A DNA stretch of 64,000 bases from Bacteroidota bacterium. Its GTDB lineage: Bacteria; Bacteroidota; Bacteroidia; Bacteroidales; Paludibacteraceae. Where the stretch lies: positions 57,637-121,636 of the forward strand of contig JAEWAN010000019.1 of assembly GCA_023391625.1 (NCBI GenBank), in the 5' to 3' direction. Positions 46,276 through 53,468 of this stretch are shown in pieces; the stretch's first letter is position 1, and every line of letters begins with the position of its first letter. A model generated the notes under the pieces. The model saw nothing but the letters and a program-made list of their open reading frames with translations. It was not told the origin of the DNA and searched no databases. The position numbers were made by a program, and so were the translations under genes.

Positions 46276-46959
46276 TTAATCCCGTCTTCCTCCTAAAAAT
46301 ATCATGATATAATACACCAATGTTGCCAATGAGCCCAAAGCTGCGACTACATATGTGTATGCAGCCATTTTCAATGCATCTTTTGCCATATCATGCGTTT
46401 CATGATTGGTAATACCCGCAGAATCAAGCCATACCAATGCGCGTTTACTGGCATTAATTTCGACCGGTAAAGTAATGAAACTAAATAAAGTAGTCATAGC
46501 AAACAGTATTATTCCGGCTAACAGCAACTGAGGAAAAACCTGAATAGTCAGGATTCCCGCCAACAATACCCAACTCATCCACCGGGAAGCGAAACTAACC
46601 ACCGGAACCAGCGCCGAACGCATTTTTAAAGGAGCATATTCCTGGTTATGCTGCACCGCGTGTCCGCATTCATGGGCGGCAACAGCAGCTGCGGCAACAC
46701 TGTTAGAAGCAAAAACACCTTCACTCAAATTCACAGTCATGGTTGAAGGATTGAAATTATCCGTCAACTGACCACGGGTAGCCGTAACCTTTACATCACT
46801 GATACCGTTATCACGAAGCATTTTATCCGCCACATCACGCCCCGTCATTCCATTGGGAATAGGAATCTGTGAATAACGTTTAAACTTACTTTGCAAACTG
46901 GCCTGTACAGCATAACTGACAACGGCAATAATAATAAAAAGAAGAAGTGCGTATGACAT
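46276..46959 (-). CDS. Membrane zinc metallopeptidase (Zn-peptidase 2 family)
   Basis: The 227-residue protein has an N-terminal membrane helix (MSYALLLFIIIAVVSYAVQ), a catalytic region with HECGHAVQH near residues 95-103, and further hydrophobic helices. This is the PF04298-type layout of inner-membrane metalloproteases. I took the ATG at 46959 because it gives the usual short N-terminus before the helix; the frame continues to 47013 with a non-conserved extension. Substrates are unknown. Confidence 0.88.
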   Translation of the reverse strand: MSYALLLFIIIAVVSYAVQASLQSKFKRYSQIPIPNGMTGRDVADKMLRDNGISDVKVTATRGQLTDNFNPSTMTVNLSEGVFASNSVAAAAVAAHECGHAVQHNQEYAPLKMRSALVPVVSFASRWMSWVLLAGILTIQVFPQLLLAGIILFAMTTLFSFITLPVEINASKRALVWLDSAGITNHETHDMAKDALKMAAYTYVVAALGSLATLVYYIMIFLGGRRD

Positions 46960-47161
46960 AACTATATATAAAATAATGAATAAAATATCTTCCTGTTTTT
47001 TTAGGACGAACATCCTTTTCCATTCCTCAGGTTGTCTGAGTAAGGATCAAAATCCTTGCCAATTGACAAGCTGTCAGTAAAAATTAATATTTAACAATGT
47101 AAGCCTTCTTATTTTTCAGACTATTGACATAAATACCGTCAGAATTTCCCATAAATAACAA

Positions 47162-47183
47162 ACTCCGCCAAAAATGACGGAGT
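47162..47183 (-). terminator. Terminator of purA
   Basis: On the - strand ACTCCGTCA pairs with TGGCGGAGT (one G-U) around a TTTT loop, and TTGTTATTT follows. It lies 28 bases after the purA stop codon. Confidence 0.75.
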
Positions 47184-47210
47184 CTATTTATTTTATAAAT
47201 ATAACAAGTT

Positions 47211-48473
47211 TCAACGCAAAATTGTTTGAGCGCGGTCTGGTCCCACTGACACAATTTTAATAGGCACTTGCAATTCTTTTTCCAGAAAAGCAAGGTATGA
47301 TTTGAAAGCAGCAGGAAATTCAGCTTCGCTCTGCATGCTGGTCATATCCGTTTTCCAGCCTTCCAGTTCTTCATATACAGGTTTCACTTCACCTGAAATA
47401 TCAAACGGGAATTCCGTTACTTTCTTTCCGTCAATCTCATAAGCCACACAAGCCTTGATTGTTTCAAAAGTATCCAACACGTCGCTTTTCATCATAATCA
47501 GTTGAGTCACCCCGTTAATCATTACGGCATATTTCAAAGCAACAAGGTCTATCCAGCCACAACGGCGAGGACGTCCGGTTACAGAACCGAACTCAAAACC
47601 AAGCTTACGCAGTTTATCTCCCGTTTCATCAAATAATTCTGTGGGGAACGGTCCGCTACCTACACGTGTGCAGTATGCTTTGAAAATTCCATATACCTCG
47701 CCGATAGAACGGGGAGCAATACCCAAGCCTGTGCAAGCTCCGGCACATACCGTATTAGATGATGTTACAAACGGATAAGAACCGAAATCAATATCAAGCA
47801 TAGTACCCTGTGCACCTTCTGCCAATACTTTTTTTCCTGATTTCAGTGAGTTATTGATATAATGTTCGCTATCTATCAATTCAAATTGTTTAATGCATTC
47901 AATCCCTTCAAACCATTCTTTTTCTATTTCAGCCAGACCGTCACAAGGATAATTATATTGTTTCAATATTTCTTTGTGGCGTGCCACGGCTTTCGCATAT
48001 TTTTCTTCAAAGTTATGAAGGATATCCCCCACTCTAACACCGTTACGGCTTACTTTATCCGTATAAGCCGGACCGATGCCTTTACCGGTAGTACCGATTT
48101 TAGAATCACCTTTAGCTGACTCATAAGCGGCGTCCAGCAAACGGTGGGTCGGAAGTATCAGGTGAGCCTTTTTTGAAATTTTCAGGCGTTCGGTCAACGG
48201 ATGTCCGGATTTGGCCAATGCTTCAACTTCTCCTTTAAACAAAGCCGGATCAAGCACCACGCCGTTCCCTATGATATTGGTTTTTCCACCCTGGAATATA
48301 CCGGACGGGATAGAACGTAAAACAAATTTATTTCCCTCAAATTCTAAGGTATGACCTGCGTTAGGTCCTCCCTGAAAGCGTGTTACAAGATCATAATTGG
48401 GAGTCAGCACGTCCACAATCTTACCTTTGCCTTCGTCGCCCCACTGGAGGCCTAATAGAACATCTACTTTCAT
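47211..48473 (-). CDS. purA: Adenylosuccinate synthetase
   Basis: It catalyses GTP-dependent joining of IMP and aspartate, the first step of AMP synthesis from IMP. The 420-residue protein has LLGLQWGDEGKGKIVD at the N-terminus, GGPNAGHT, GTTGKGIGPAYTDK, EGAQGTMLDIDFGSYPFVTSSN, VGSGPFPTEL, TGRPRRCGWID and the C-terminal VSVGPDRAQTI. It is a single-copy housekeeping gene in its own unit, with a terminator behind it. Confidence 0.97.
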   Translation of the reverse strand: MKVDVLLGLQWGDEGKGKIVDVLTPNYDLVTRFQGGPNAGHTLEFEGNKFVLRSIPSGIFQGGKTNIIGNGVVLDPALFKGEVEALAKSGHPLTERLKISKKAHLILPTHRLLDAAYESAKGDSKIGTTGKGIGPAYTDKVSRNGVRVGDILHNFEEKYAKAVARHKEILKQYNYPCDGLAEIEKEWFEGIECIKQFELIDSEHYINNSLKSGKKVLAEGAQGTMLDIDFGSYPFVTSSNTVCAGACTGLGIAPRSIGEVYGIFKAYCTRVGSGPFPTELFDETGDKLRKLGFEFGSVTGRPRRCGWIDLVALKYAVMINGVTQLIMMKSDVLDTFETIKACVAYEIDGKKVTEFPFDISGEVKPVYEELEGWKTDMTSMQSEAEFPAAFKSYLAFLEKELQVPIKIVSVGPDRAQTILR

Positions 48474-48612
48474 TTGTTTAATTTAATATGTTATTACTTA
48501 ATCATTAACTGTTTTATAAAACCAAAAGCCTTAACATTACACAGGGGAAACATTATTCATCTTCCCCTTTCCTGCCAGCCGAAAAAACACAGCCGGTTTG
48601 TTTATATATATG

Positions 48613-49068
48613 TTAAGAATCGGCCTTTTTCCTTTTACACTGACTGCACAAGCCATAGACATAAAGCGAGTAGTGCTGGGCTTCAAAATAAGCGAAACGC
48701 TTGGACTGAACGGCAGAACGTATCTGCTTGTCAGAGAACTCCTTTACCTTTCCACAACGTGTACAAATCAGATGATGATGAATTTTATCGCCGAAGGCTT
48801 TTTCATACTGCGCTTCCTGCTGGCCGAACTGATGCTTGATTATCAAATTGCAGTCCAAAAGCAACTCCAGCGTATTATATACAGTGGCCAGACTCACCCG
48901 GTATTCATTCTGCATGGCATTGTACAAGGTTTCCGCATTGAAATGCCCTTCATGCCCATACACCCTCTCAAGTATAGCATACCGTTCCGGGGTCTTCCGG
49001 TGATGATTCTTTTTCAGAAATTCTGTAAAAATATCTTTTATCTTCTCGTATGATCCTTCCTCTTTCAT
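48613..49068 (-). CDS. Fur-family transcriptional regulator
   Basis: The 151-residue protein has a winged-helix domain (RKTPERYAILERVYGHEGHFNAETLYNAM, RVSLATVYNTLELLLDCNLI) and a metal-binding dimerisation part (KIHHHLICTRCGKVKEF, CSQCKRKK) with two CxxC pairs for structural zinc. A longer frame opens at a TTG at 49140, but that TTG forms the end of a TATCTTTG -7 box, so the ATG at 49068 is the better start. Iron (Fur) and peroxide (PerR) roles both fit; ferritin and glutathione peroxidase lie 2-3 kb away. Confidence 0.9.
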   Translation of the reverse strand: MKEEGSYEKIKDIFTEFLKKNHHRKTPERYAILERVYGHEGHFNAETLYNAMQNEYRVSLATVYNTLELLLDCNLIIKHQFGQQEAQYEKAFGDKIHHHLICTRCGKVKEFSDKQIRSAVQSKRFAYFEAQHYSLYVYGLCSQCKRKKADS

Positions 49069-49137
49069 CGACTTCTGATGGTTGACTAAATCATGCCCCT
49101 GACCACAAGCGCAACGATCCTTTTTCGATAAACCGAA

Positions 49138-49145
49138 CAAAGATA
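49138..49145 (-). promoter_or_regulatory. -7 box of the Fur-family gene
   Basis: TATCTTTG on the - strand lies about 70 bases upstream of the chosen ATG and would place the transcript start inside the spurious N-terminal extension. A clear -33 element is not visible. Confidence 0.5.
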
Positions 49146-49167
49146 CGATATTTTAATGAATGAGTGC

Positions 49168-49860
49168 CTATAAATCCTCTAAAAAAGCAAATTCTTCCTC
49201 CACCTGATTTACAACATATTCCTGCCCTTTATTTCCGGTATTCCGGATTACAGCCAAAGTCGAAAGTATTAAATTTCTCATTTCTCCGCCATTCTGCCCA
49301 AGCCTGCATAAAGCGGCTGCAATGGCCGTACTCAAACCCACAGACTCCACAGCCGACTGTTCTACAGCTTCCCTGACAATCAATTCAGCCTCCTCCTTTC
49401 CAATACGAGGAGCAATACGCAATACCAACGTAAAACCGGTTATTTTATACCACAATTCCGAAGAACGTATCAGCTCCATACTAAATTGCAAAGCATAAGG
49501 AAGCTTGCAGAATAAATTCATACACAGCTGCTCCACCAGCTCTACCTGATTGACATCCTCCATCCACAAACAGGCCTGCTCTTGGGTAAATAAATCCGGT
49601 TCTTCCAGCAACGACGCCAATATCATGGTTTCACGTATTTTCAGCGACCACAAGCGTTGTGCCAGATCATGATCCGGTTCATACTGCCGGGCAATAATCC
49701 GGATAGAAGGGATGGCCACGCCATAATTCTGCTTGTACAAAATTCCATTCTTTTCCATTAGTTCCGTAGTAACCCCATTCATGTTAAGGCGTATTTTACG
49801 GCGTATTTCCTGTACTTTCTTATCCAATTCCGGATTTGCCAGGTAAAAATTCATATTCAT
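49168..49860 (-). CDS. DNA alkylation repair protein (HEAT-like, AlkD-type)
   Basis: The 230-residue protein is all-helical, with repeated HEAT-like pairs (VTTELMEKNGILYKQNYGVAIPSIRIIAR, LAQRLWSLKIRETMILASLL, WYKITGFTLVLRIAPRIGKEE, SVGLSTAIAAALCRLG). This resembles the DNA alkylation repair enzyme family. Such glycosylases remove bulky or N3/N7-alkylated bases. It lies 100 bases upstream of the Fur-family gene on the same strand. Bacteroidetes members may have other roles, and I do not see a decisive catalytic aspartate. Confidence 0.72.
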   Translation of the reverse strand: MNMNFYLANPELDKKVQEIRRKIRLNMNGVTTELMEKNGILYKQNYGVAIPSIRIIARQYEPDHDLAQRLWSLKIRETMILASLLEEPDLFTQEQACLWMEDVNQVELVEQLCMNLFCKLPYALQFSMELIRSSELWYKITGFTLVLRIAPRIGKEEAELIVREAVEQSAVESVGLSTAIAAALCRLGQNGGEMRNLILSTLAVIRNTGNKGQEYVVNQVEEEFAFLEDL

Positions 49861-49913
49861 AAGTTCTAACTTTCAGGCAAATAAAAAAAATAATATCATT
49901 TTTAGCAAAAAAA

Positions 49914-49945
49914 GTTGTAAAAATCAGCAAGCTGTATTATCTTTG
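49914..49945 (+). promoter_or_regulatory. Promoter of tRNA-His
   Basis: GTTG (49914-49917, one mismatch) is followed after 20 bases by TATCTTTG (49938-49945), 15 bases upstream of the tRNA. Confidence 0.7.
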
Positions 49946-49960
49946 CAACCGCAAAAAGAT

Positions 49961-50035
<75 letters not shown>

Positions 50036-50313
50036 CGCAAAAAGAGAGAAACAAACATTTGTTTTTCTCTTTTTTGTTTTATTCCGGTTTTGTATTCCAT
50101 AATCGCCATCTGTTTCAGCCCGCAAAAGTAATGAATTTATTCAAAAAGTCAGAAGCAAATCCGCCCCTCCGACTGTAGAAAATGAAACTCTCCATCCTTA
50201 AATTCAAACCTTACAAAAAGCAAACATCCTTCGCTTAAATTATTTTTCTTCAAACAATTTGCATAAATTGCACTTGCTTGTCGAATCTACGAGCAATAAA
50301 AAGCATTAAAAAA

Positions 50314-50345
50314 TTTGGAGATTAAAAAAGAAGAATATATCTTTG
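50314..50345 (+). promoter_or_regulatory. Promoter of tRNA-Leu
   Basis: TTTG (50314-50317) and TATCTTTG (50338-50345) are separated by exactly 20 bases and lie 19 bases upstream of the tRNA, a full match to the Bacteroidetes consensus. Confidence 0.85.
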
Positions 50346-50364
50346 CACCCGCAAACCAGTTAAT

Positions 50365-50446
50365 GCGGCTGTGGCGTAATTGGTAGCCGCGCTAGACTTA
50401 GGATCTAGTGCCGAGAGGCGTGGGGGTTCGAGTCCCTTCAGCCGCA
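50365..50446 (+). tRNA. tRNA-Leu (anticodon TAG)
   Basis: This 82-base class II tRNA has acceptor stem GCGGCTG/CAGCCGC, anticodon stem CTAGA/TCTAG with loop CTTAGGA, a long variable arm and T loop TTCGAGT. It has its own promoter and terminator, so it is a single-tRNA unit. Confidence 0.95.
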
Positions 50447-50465
50447 CTAAAGAAGTCAGGTGTAT

Positions 50466-50498
50466 AAAATGGTAGGATGTCAAATATCCTACCATTTT
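50466..50498 (+). terminator. Terminator after tRNA-Leu
   Basis: A 13-bp stem (AAAATGGTAGGAT with its complement) and a 7-base loop end in a T run, 20 bases after the tRNA. Confidence 0.88.
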
Positions 50499-50500
50499 TT

Positions 50501-50954
50501 ATTAATAAAGAGACACAATAACCACCCCAAGAAGCACACTGCTCTTTCCCCGCCTCCCATCATCAACAAGTGCTATTACATACTCTATTCACTTATATAA
50601 CTTCATTACACAAAAAAAACATACTTCATAAAACAAAAAGATAATATATAAATATATCCCTGTCTTTAAAAACATAAAACACACCGACATTACCTTTAAA
50701 AAGAATATAAGGGCAATAGCCCCACTCTTTTCAAACTCACCCCACAGGTTTCAAACCCATTCAAAATAAAACACTTGAACAGAAAGCTCCAACTACCTTC
50801 CTGTTGAAAATTAACCCCAAAAACCTAAAAACAAAAACTTCAATCAAATGCCGGACATTAAACATTTAATAACTATAAATAACGTTCCGGCCGATTACCA
50901 ATCAAAAAAGTCTTCATATAATTGCACGCAATTAAATTTCATTAAATCTAAACA
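50501..50954. other. Intergenic region before glutathione peroxidase
   Basis: No gene is visible in these AT-rich 450 bases. The only clear element is the dyad at 50919-50934. Confidence 0.5.
50919..50934. promoter_or_regulatory. Operator-like dyad upstream of the glutathione peroxidase gene
   Basis: TAATTGCACGCAATTA is a perfect 7-2-7 inverted repeat ending 20 bases before the start codon, a position suited to a repressor site. The binding protein is unknown. Confidence 0.45.
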
Positions 50955-51428
50955 ATGACTATATACGACTATCAGGCGACGGATGCAAAAGGCAACATGA
51001 TAAACATGGGCGATTATAAAGGGAAAGTACTATTAATCGTTAATACGGCAACCGGATGCGGATTCACGCCACAATACAAAGGCCTGCAGGAACTGTACGA
51101 CAAATATCGGGATCAAGGGTTTGAAATATTGGACTTTCCATGTAACCAGTTTGGACACCAGGCTCCCGGAAATATAGATGAAATACAAAGTTTCTGCGAA
51201 TTGAAATACCAAACAACATTCAAACTATTCGCCAAAACAGATGTGAACGGAAAAAACGAAGCTCCTTTATACACCTTCCTGAAATCCCGTAAAGGCGGAA
51301 TATTCAATTCTAAAATAAAATGGAATTTCACAAAATTCCTGATAGACCGGAACGGAAAAGTAACAGAACGCTTCTCTCCCGCCACTAAGCCGGAGAAACT
51401 GGAAAATAAAATCCGGGAGCTATTATAA
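50955..51428 (+). CDS. Glutathione peroxidase family protein
   Basis: The 157-residue thiol peroxidase reduces hydroperoxides, probably with thioredoxin rather than glutathione. The peroxidatic cysteine is Cys35 in NTATGCGFTPQ, and the tetrad partners are Gln65 in FPCNQFG and Trp123-Asn124 in IKWNF. Cysteine replaces selenocysteine. There is no signal peptide, so it acts in the cytoplasm. A small membrane-protein gene follows 4 bases after the stop, and ferritin is 800 bases downstream, which fits an oxidative-stress cluster. Confidence 0.93.
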   Translation: MTIYDYQATDAKGNMINMGDYKGKVLLIVNTATGCGFTPQYKGLQELYDKYRDQGFEILDFPCNQFGHQAPGNIDEIQSFCELKYQTTFKLFAKTDVNGKNEAPLYTFLKSRKGGIFNSKIKWNFTKFLIDRNGKVTERFSPATKPEKLENKIRELL

Positions 51429-51432
51429 AGAT

Positions 51433-51792
51433 ATGAACAGTAAACTTTTTCTGTACAGCGGGTTAAGCCTGCTGTTGATAGCCATTATTATCCGTTGGTG
51501 CGGAGTTCCTTCCGTAATCTGGATTCCCACATTCTGTACAGCCATTCTGCTAAAAGCGATATTTTTATTCACAGCTTTCCGAACAAAAGGGTTTAAGATC
51601 AGCTTATGGCTCACGTTTATCATCATCGGAGTTGCCATGATTCTGGTATCGTTGCTATTCAAATATATTTTTCCTATTCCCCAGCTACGAAATATTCTTT
51701 TTTACGGAGCCATCACCTTAAAAGTATCCGGACTTATACTAATGCTCGTTCAGAAGATCAAAAATCCTAAAGAGGGAAACAAATCCGCTTAA
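51433..51792 (+). CDS. Small four-helix membrane protein of unknown function
   Basis: The 119-residue protein has four predicted membrane helices (about 5-20, 28-46, 57-80 and 88-106) and a charged tail (KIKNPKEGNKSA). It starts 4 bases after the peroxidase stop, so they form one transcript. I do not recognise the family. Confidence 0.68.
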   Translation: MNSKLFLYSGLSLLLIAIIIRWCGVPSVIWIPTFCTAILLKAIFLFTAFRTKGFKISLWLTFIIIGVAMILVSLLFKYIFPIPQLRNILFYGAITLKVSGLILMLVQKIKNPKEGNKSA

Positions 51793-52038
51793 ACAGGAAA
51801 AACAGCTTTATTTTCCCCATATACCTTACCACCAAAAGAACAATCCGGACATTTAAGTTAATTAAGACATAAGTCTCACAAAATAACACAAGGGACAAAC
51901 AAAACCGATAAATCATTATATTACAACCAATTAAAACAAATTCAAGCAGTAGGACACCATACCGGAAGCTACAAATAAGGCACAATATTTACCCCCTTGA
52001 ACTCTTTAAGATTATTCCAACACCTCTTTGCCCGATTC

Positions 52039-52053
52039 TGATAATTATTCTAA
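52039..52053. promoter_or_regulatory. PerR/Fur-box-like sequence upstream of ferritin
   Basis: TGATAATTATTCTAA matches the 7-1-7 PerR-type box TTATAATnATTATAA at 12 of 14 positions. It lies about 100 bases upstream of the ferritin -33 element, which is far for direct repression. A Fur-family regulator gene is 3 kb away. Confidence 0.35.
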
Positions 52054-52150
52054 CACACAGCCCTACAAACCTATTATCCAAAGCTCAGAGCTACATTTGA
52101 AAAAATCTGTTTTTTTCTTTATCAAATGCCGATATTTTCTGCTACTTTAT

Positions 52151-52181
52151 TTTGTAATCAATACAAATTACTCTATTTTTG
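52151..52181 (+). promoter_or_regulatory. Promoter of the ferritin gene
   Basis: TTTG (52151-52154) and TATTTTTG (52174-52181) are separated by 19 bases, a full match to the Bacteroidetes consensus. The leader is about 60 bases. Confidence 0.85.
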
Positions 52182-52247
52182 CCATGAAAGTTTCAACCCT
52201 TTTTATAAAAATAAAAAAGCATATCGTAACATTTAAAACATTATATT

Positions 52248-52730
52248 ATGAACTTAAGCAAAAAACTAACTGACGCTTTTAATGAACAGATAAAAGCAGA
52301 AATGTGGTCATCTAATTTGTATCTATCTATGGCTGTACATTTCATGAGTACCGGTTTGGAAGGATGTGCCAACTGGATGAAGAAACAGGCAGAAGAAGAA
52401 TTGGAACATGCCCATAAACTGATTGACTACGCTGTAAAACGTGGTGGCAAAGTGGTTGTTTCACAAATCGATGCTGTTCCCAGCGAATGGGAAACTCCGC
52501 AAGCTGTGTTTGAAAACGTATATAAACACGAACTTCATGTATCTGCATTGATCGATAAACTGATGGACATTGCTATTGCTGAAAATGACAAAGCAACTCA
52601 GGACTTCCTGTGGTGGTTCGTTCGTGAACAGGTAGAAGAAGAAGAATCAGCAAAAGGTATCCTGGATAAATTCGAAGTATTCGGCGTACACGGTTTATAT
52701 TGCGTGGATCACGAATTAGGAAAACGGTAA
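52248..52730 (+). CDS. Ferritin
   Basis: The 160-residue non-haem ferritin stores iron as a 24-mer with ferroxidase activity. Ferroxidase ligands are visible in NEQIKAEMWSSNLYLSMA, EEELEHAHKLIDYAVKRGG and the C-terminal helix FLWWFVREQVEEEESA. It has no signal peptide. It has its own strong promoter and a 14-bp terminator. Length and motifs fit bacterial FtnA. Confidence 0.96.
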   Translation: MNLSKKLTDAFNEQIKAEMWSSNLYLSMAVHFMSTGLEGCANWMKKQAEEELEHAHKLIDYAVKRGGKVVVSQIDAVPSEWETPQAVFENVYKHELHVSALIDKLMDIAIAENDKATQDFLWWFVREQVEEEESAKGILDKFEVFGVHGLYCVDHELGKR

Positions 52731-52752
52731 GTATTAATACCCATACAAATAA

Positions 52753-52787
52753 AAATACGGCAGGAAAAATAAATTCCTGCCGTATTT
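52753..52787 (+). terminator. Terminator of the ferritin gene
   Basis: A 14-bp inverted repeat (AAATACGGCAGGAA and complement) with a 7-base loop lies 23 bases after the stop and ends in ATTTCG. Confidence 0.75.
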
Positions 52788-53468
52788 CGTATATGACAGT
52801 CACTCCTCCACAACAACCTCAACAGGGTCTATCATTTACCCCAGAACAGCCCATTCGGACTATTCGGAAATGAGCTGTCCCACTCCCGATTACAAGTGTT
52901 ATTCAGACCTACCCGTAAACTACCTTAGCAAAAACGATCCAACCGTCTTTTTGCAAACCAAAACTCTGAAATTAAACAAAATAACAGAGAAAAGGATAGC
53001 TTGTCCTCATCTATTCCCAAAAACCGATATTACACCCTACTCTATCTCTTTAATCGAAGCATAAAATAAAAAACAGGCTGAAACATCATCGTCTATTTTA
53101 AAAATGCGTTTTCAAAAAAACCCAAACAACCCCTTTTTGTCAAAAACGCAAAAGATTTCGCACCCATTACTTTAAGCGAAAAAATCAATATTCCACGAAT
53201 CCGGAAGTTTTCTACATTTCATTTATTTTCTACACTCCAAACAAAAAAACGCCCCTAAGCACTATTCTACTTATTTTCAACAGATTAACGAATACCGATA
53301 TTTTTCTACACTCCTACCCATTTTTCCCCGAAAAATCAAAAAAGACAGATTTCTACATGTCGAAATCAAACACTTAATTCATTCTTTTACAACAAATTAA
53401 AGCTTTTTATTTGCATGTAAGATTTTCAAACTGGAAGTCCCATAAGTCAAACTTAAAAAACATACACT
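52788..53468. other. Gene-free region upstream of the large-protein cluster
   Basis: No credible gene is visible; a 64-codon frame at 52870-53064 has no coding character. The 3' half holds four TTTCTACA boxes. I find no complete TTTG / TAnnTTTG pair in front of the ATG at 53469. Confidence 0.5.
53209..53357 (+). repeat. Four TTTCTACA boxes upstream of the large-protein cluster
   Basis: TTTCTACA occurs at 53209, 53227, 53303 and 53350 on the + strand; two copies extend to TTTTCTACACTCC. All lie within 260 bases of the first large gene. They may be sites for a dedicated activator or repressor. Confidence 0.5.

Larger units (their letters stand above)
51793..52247. other. Intergenic region upstream of ferritin
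   Basis: There is no credible gene in these 455 bases. It contains the ferritin promoter and a PerR/Fur-box-like sequence, both listed separately. A start-to-stop frame of 81 codons that runs into the ferritin gene lacks coding character. Confidence 0.5.

Noticed and set aside
48474..49053. Two + strand frames (121 and 151 codons) opposite the Fur-family gene.
   Set aside because: They mirror the winged-helix gene and lack promoter or start context.
49069..49140. N-terminal extension of the Fur-family protein from a TTG start.
   Set aside because: The TTG is part of a TATCTTTG promoter box, so the region is probably not in the mRNA's coding part.
52870..53064. A 64-codon + strand frame after ferritin.
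   Set aside because: There is no start context, no domain and low complexity; it looks like chance in gene-free DNA.
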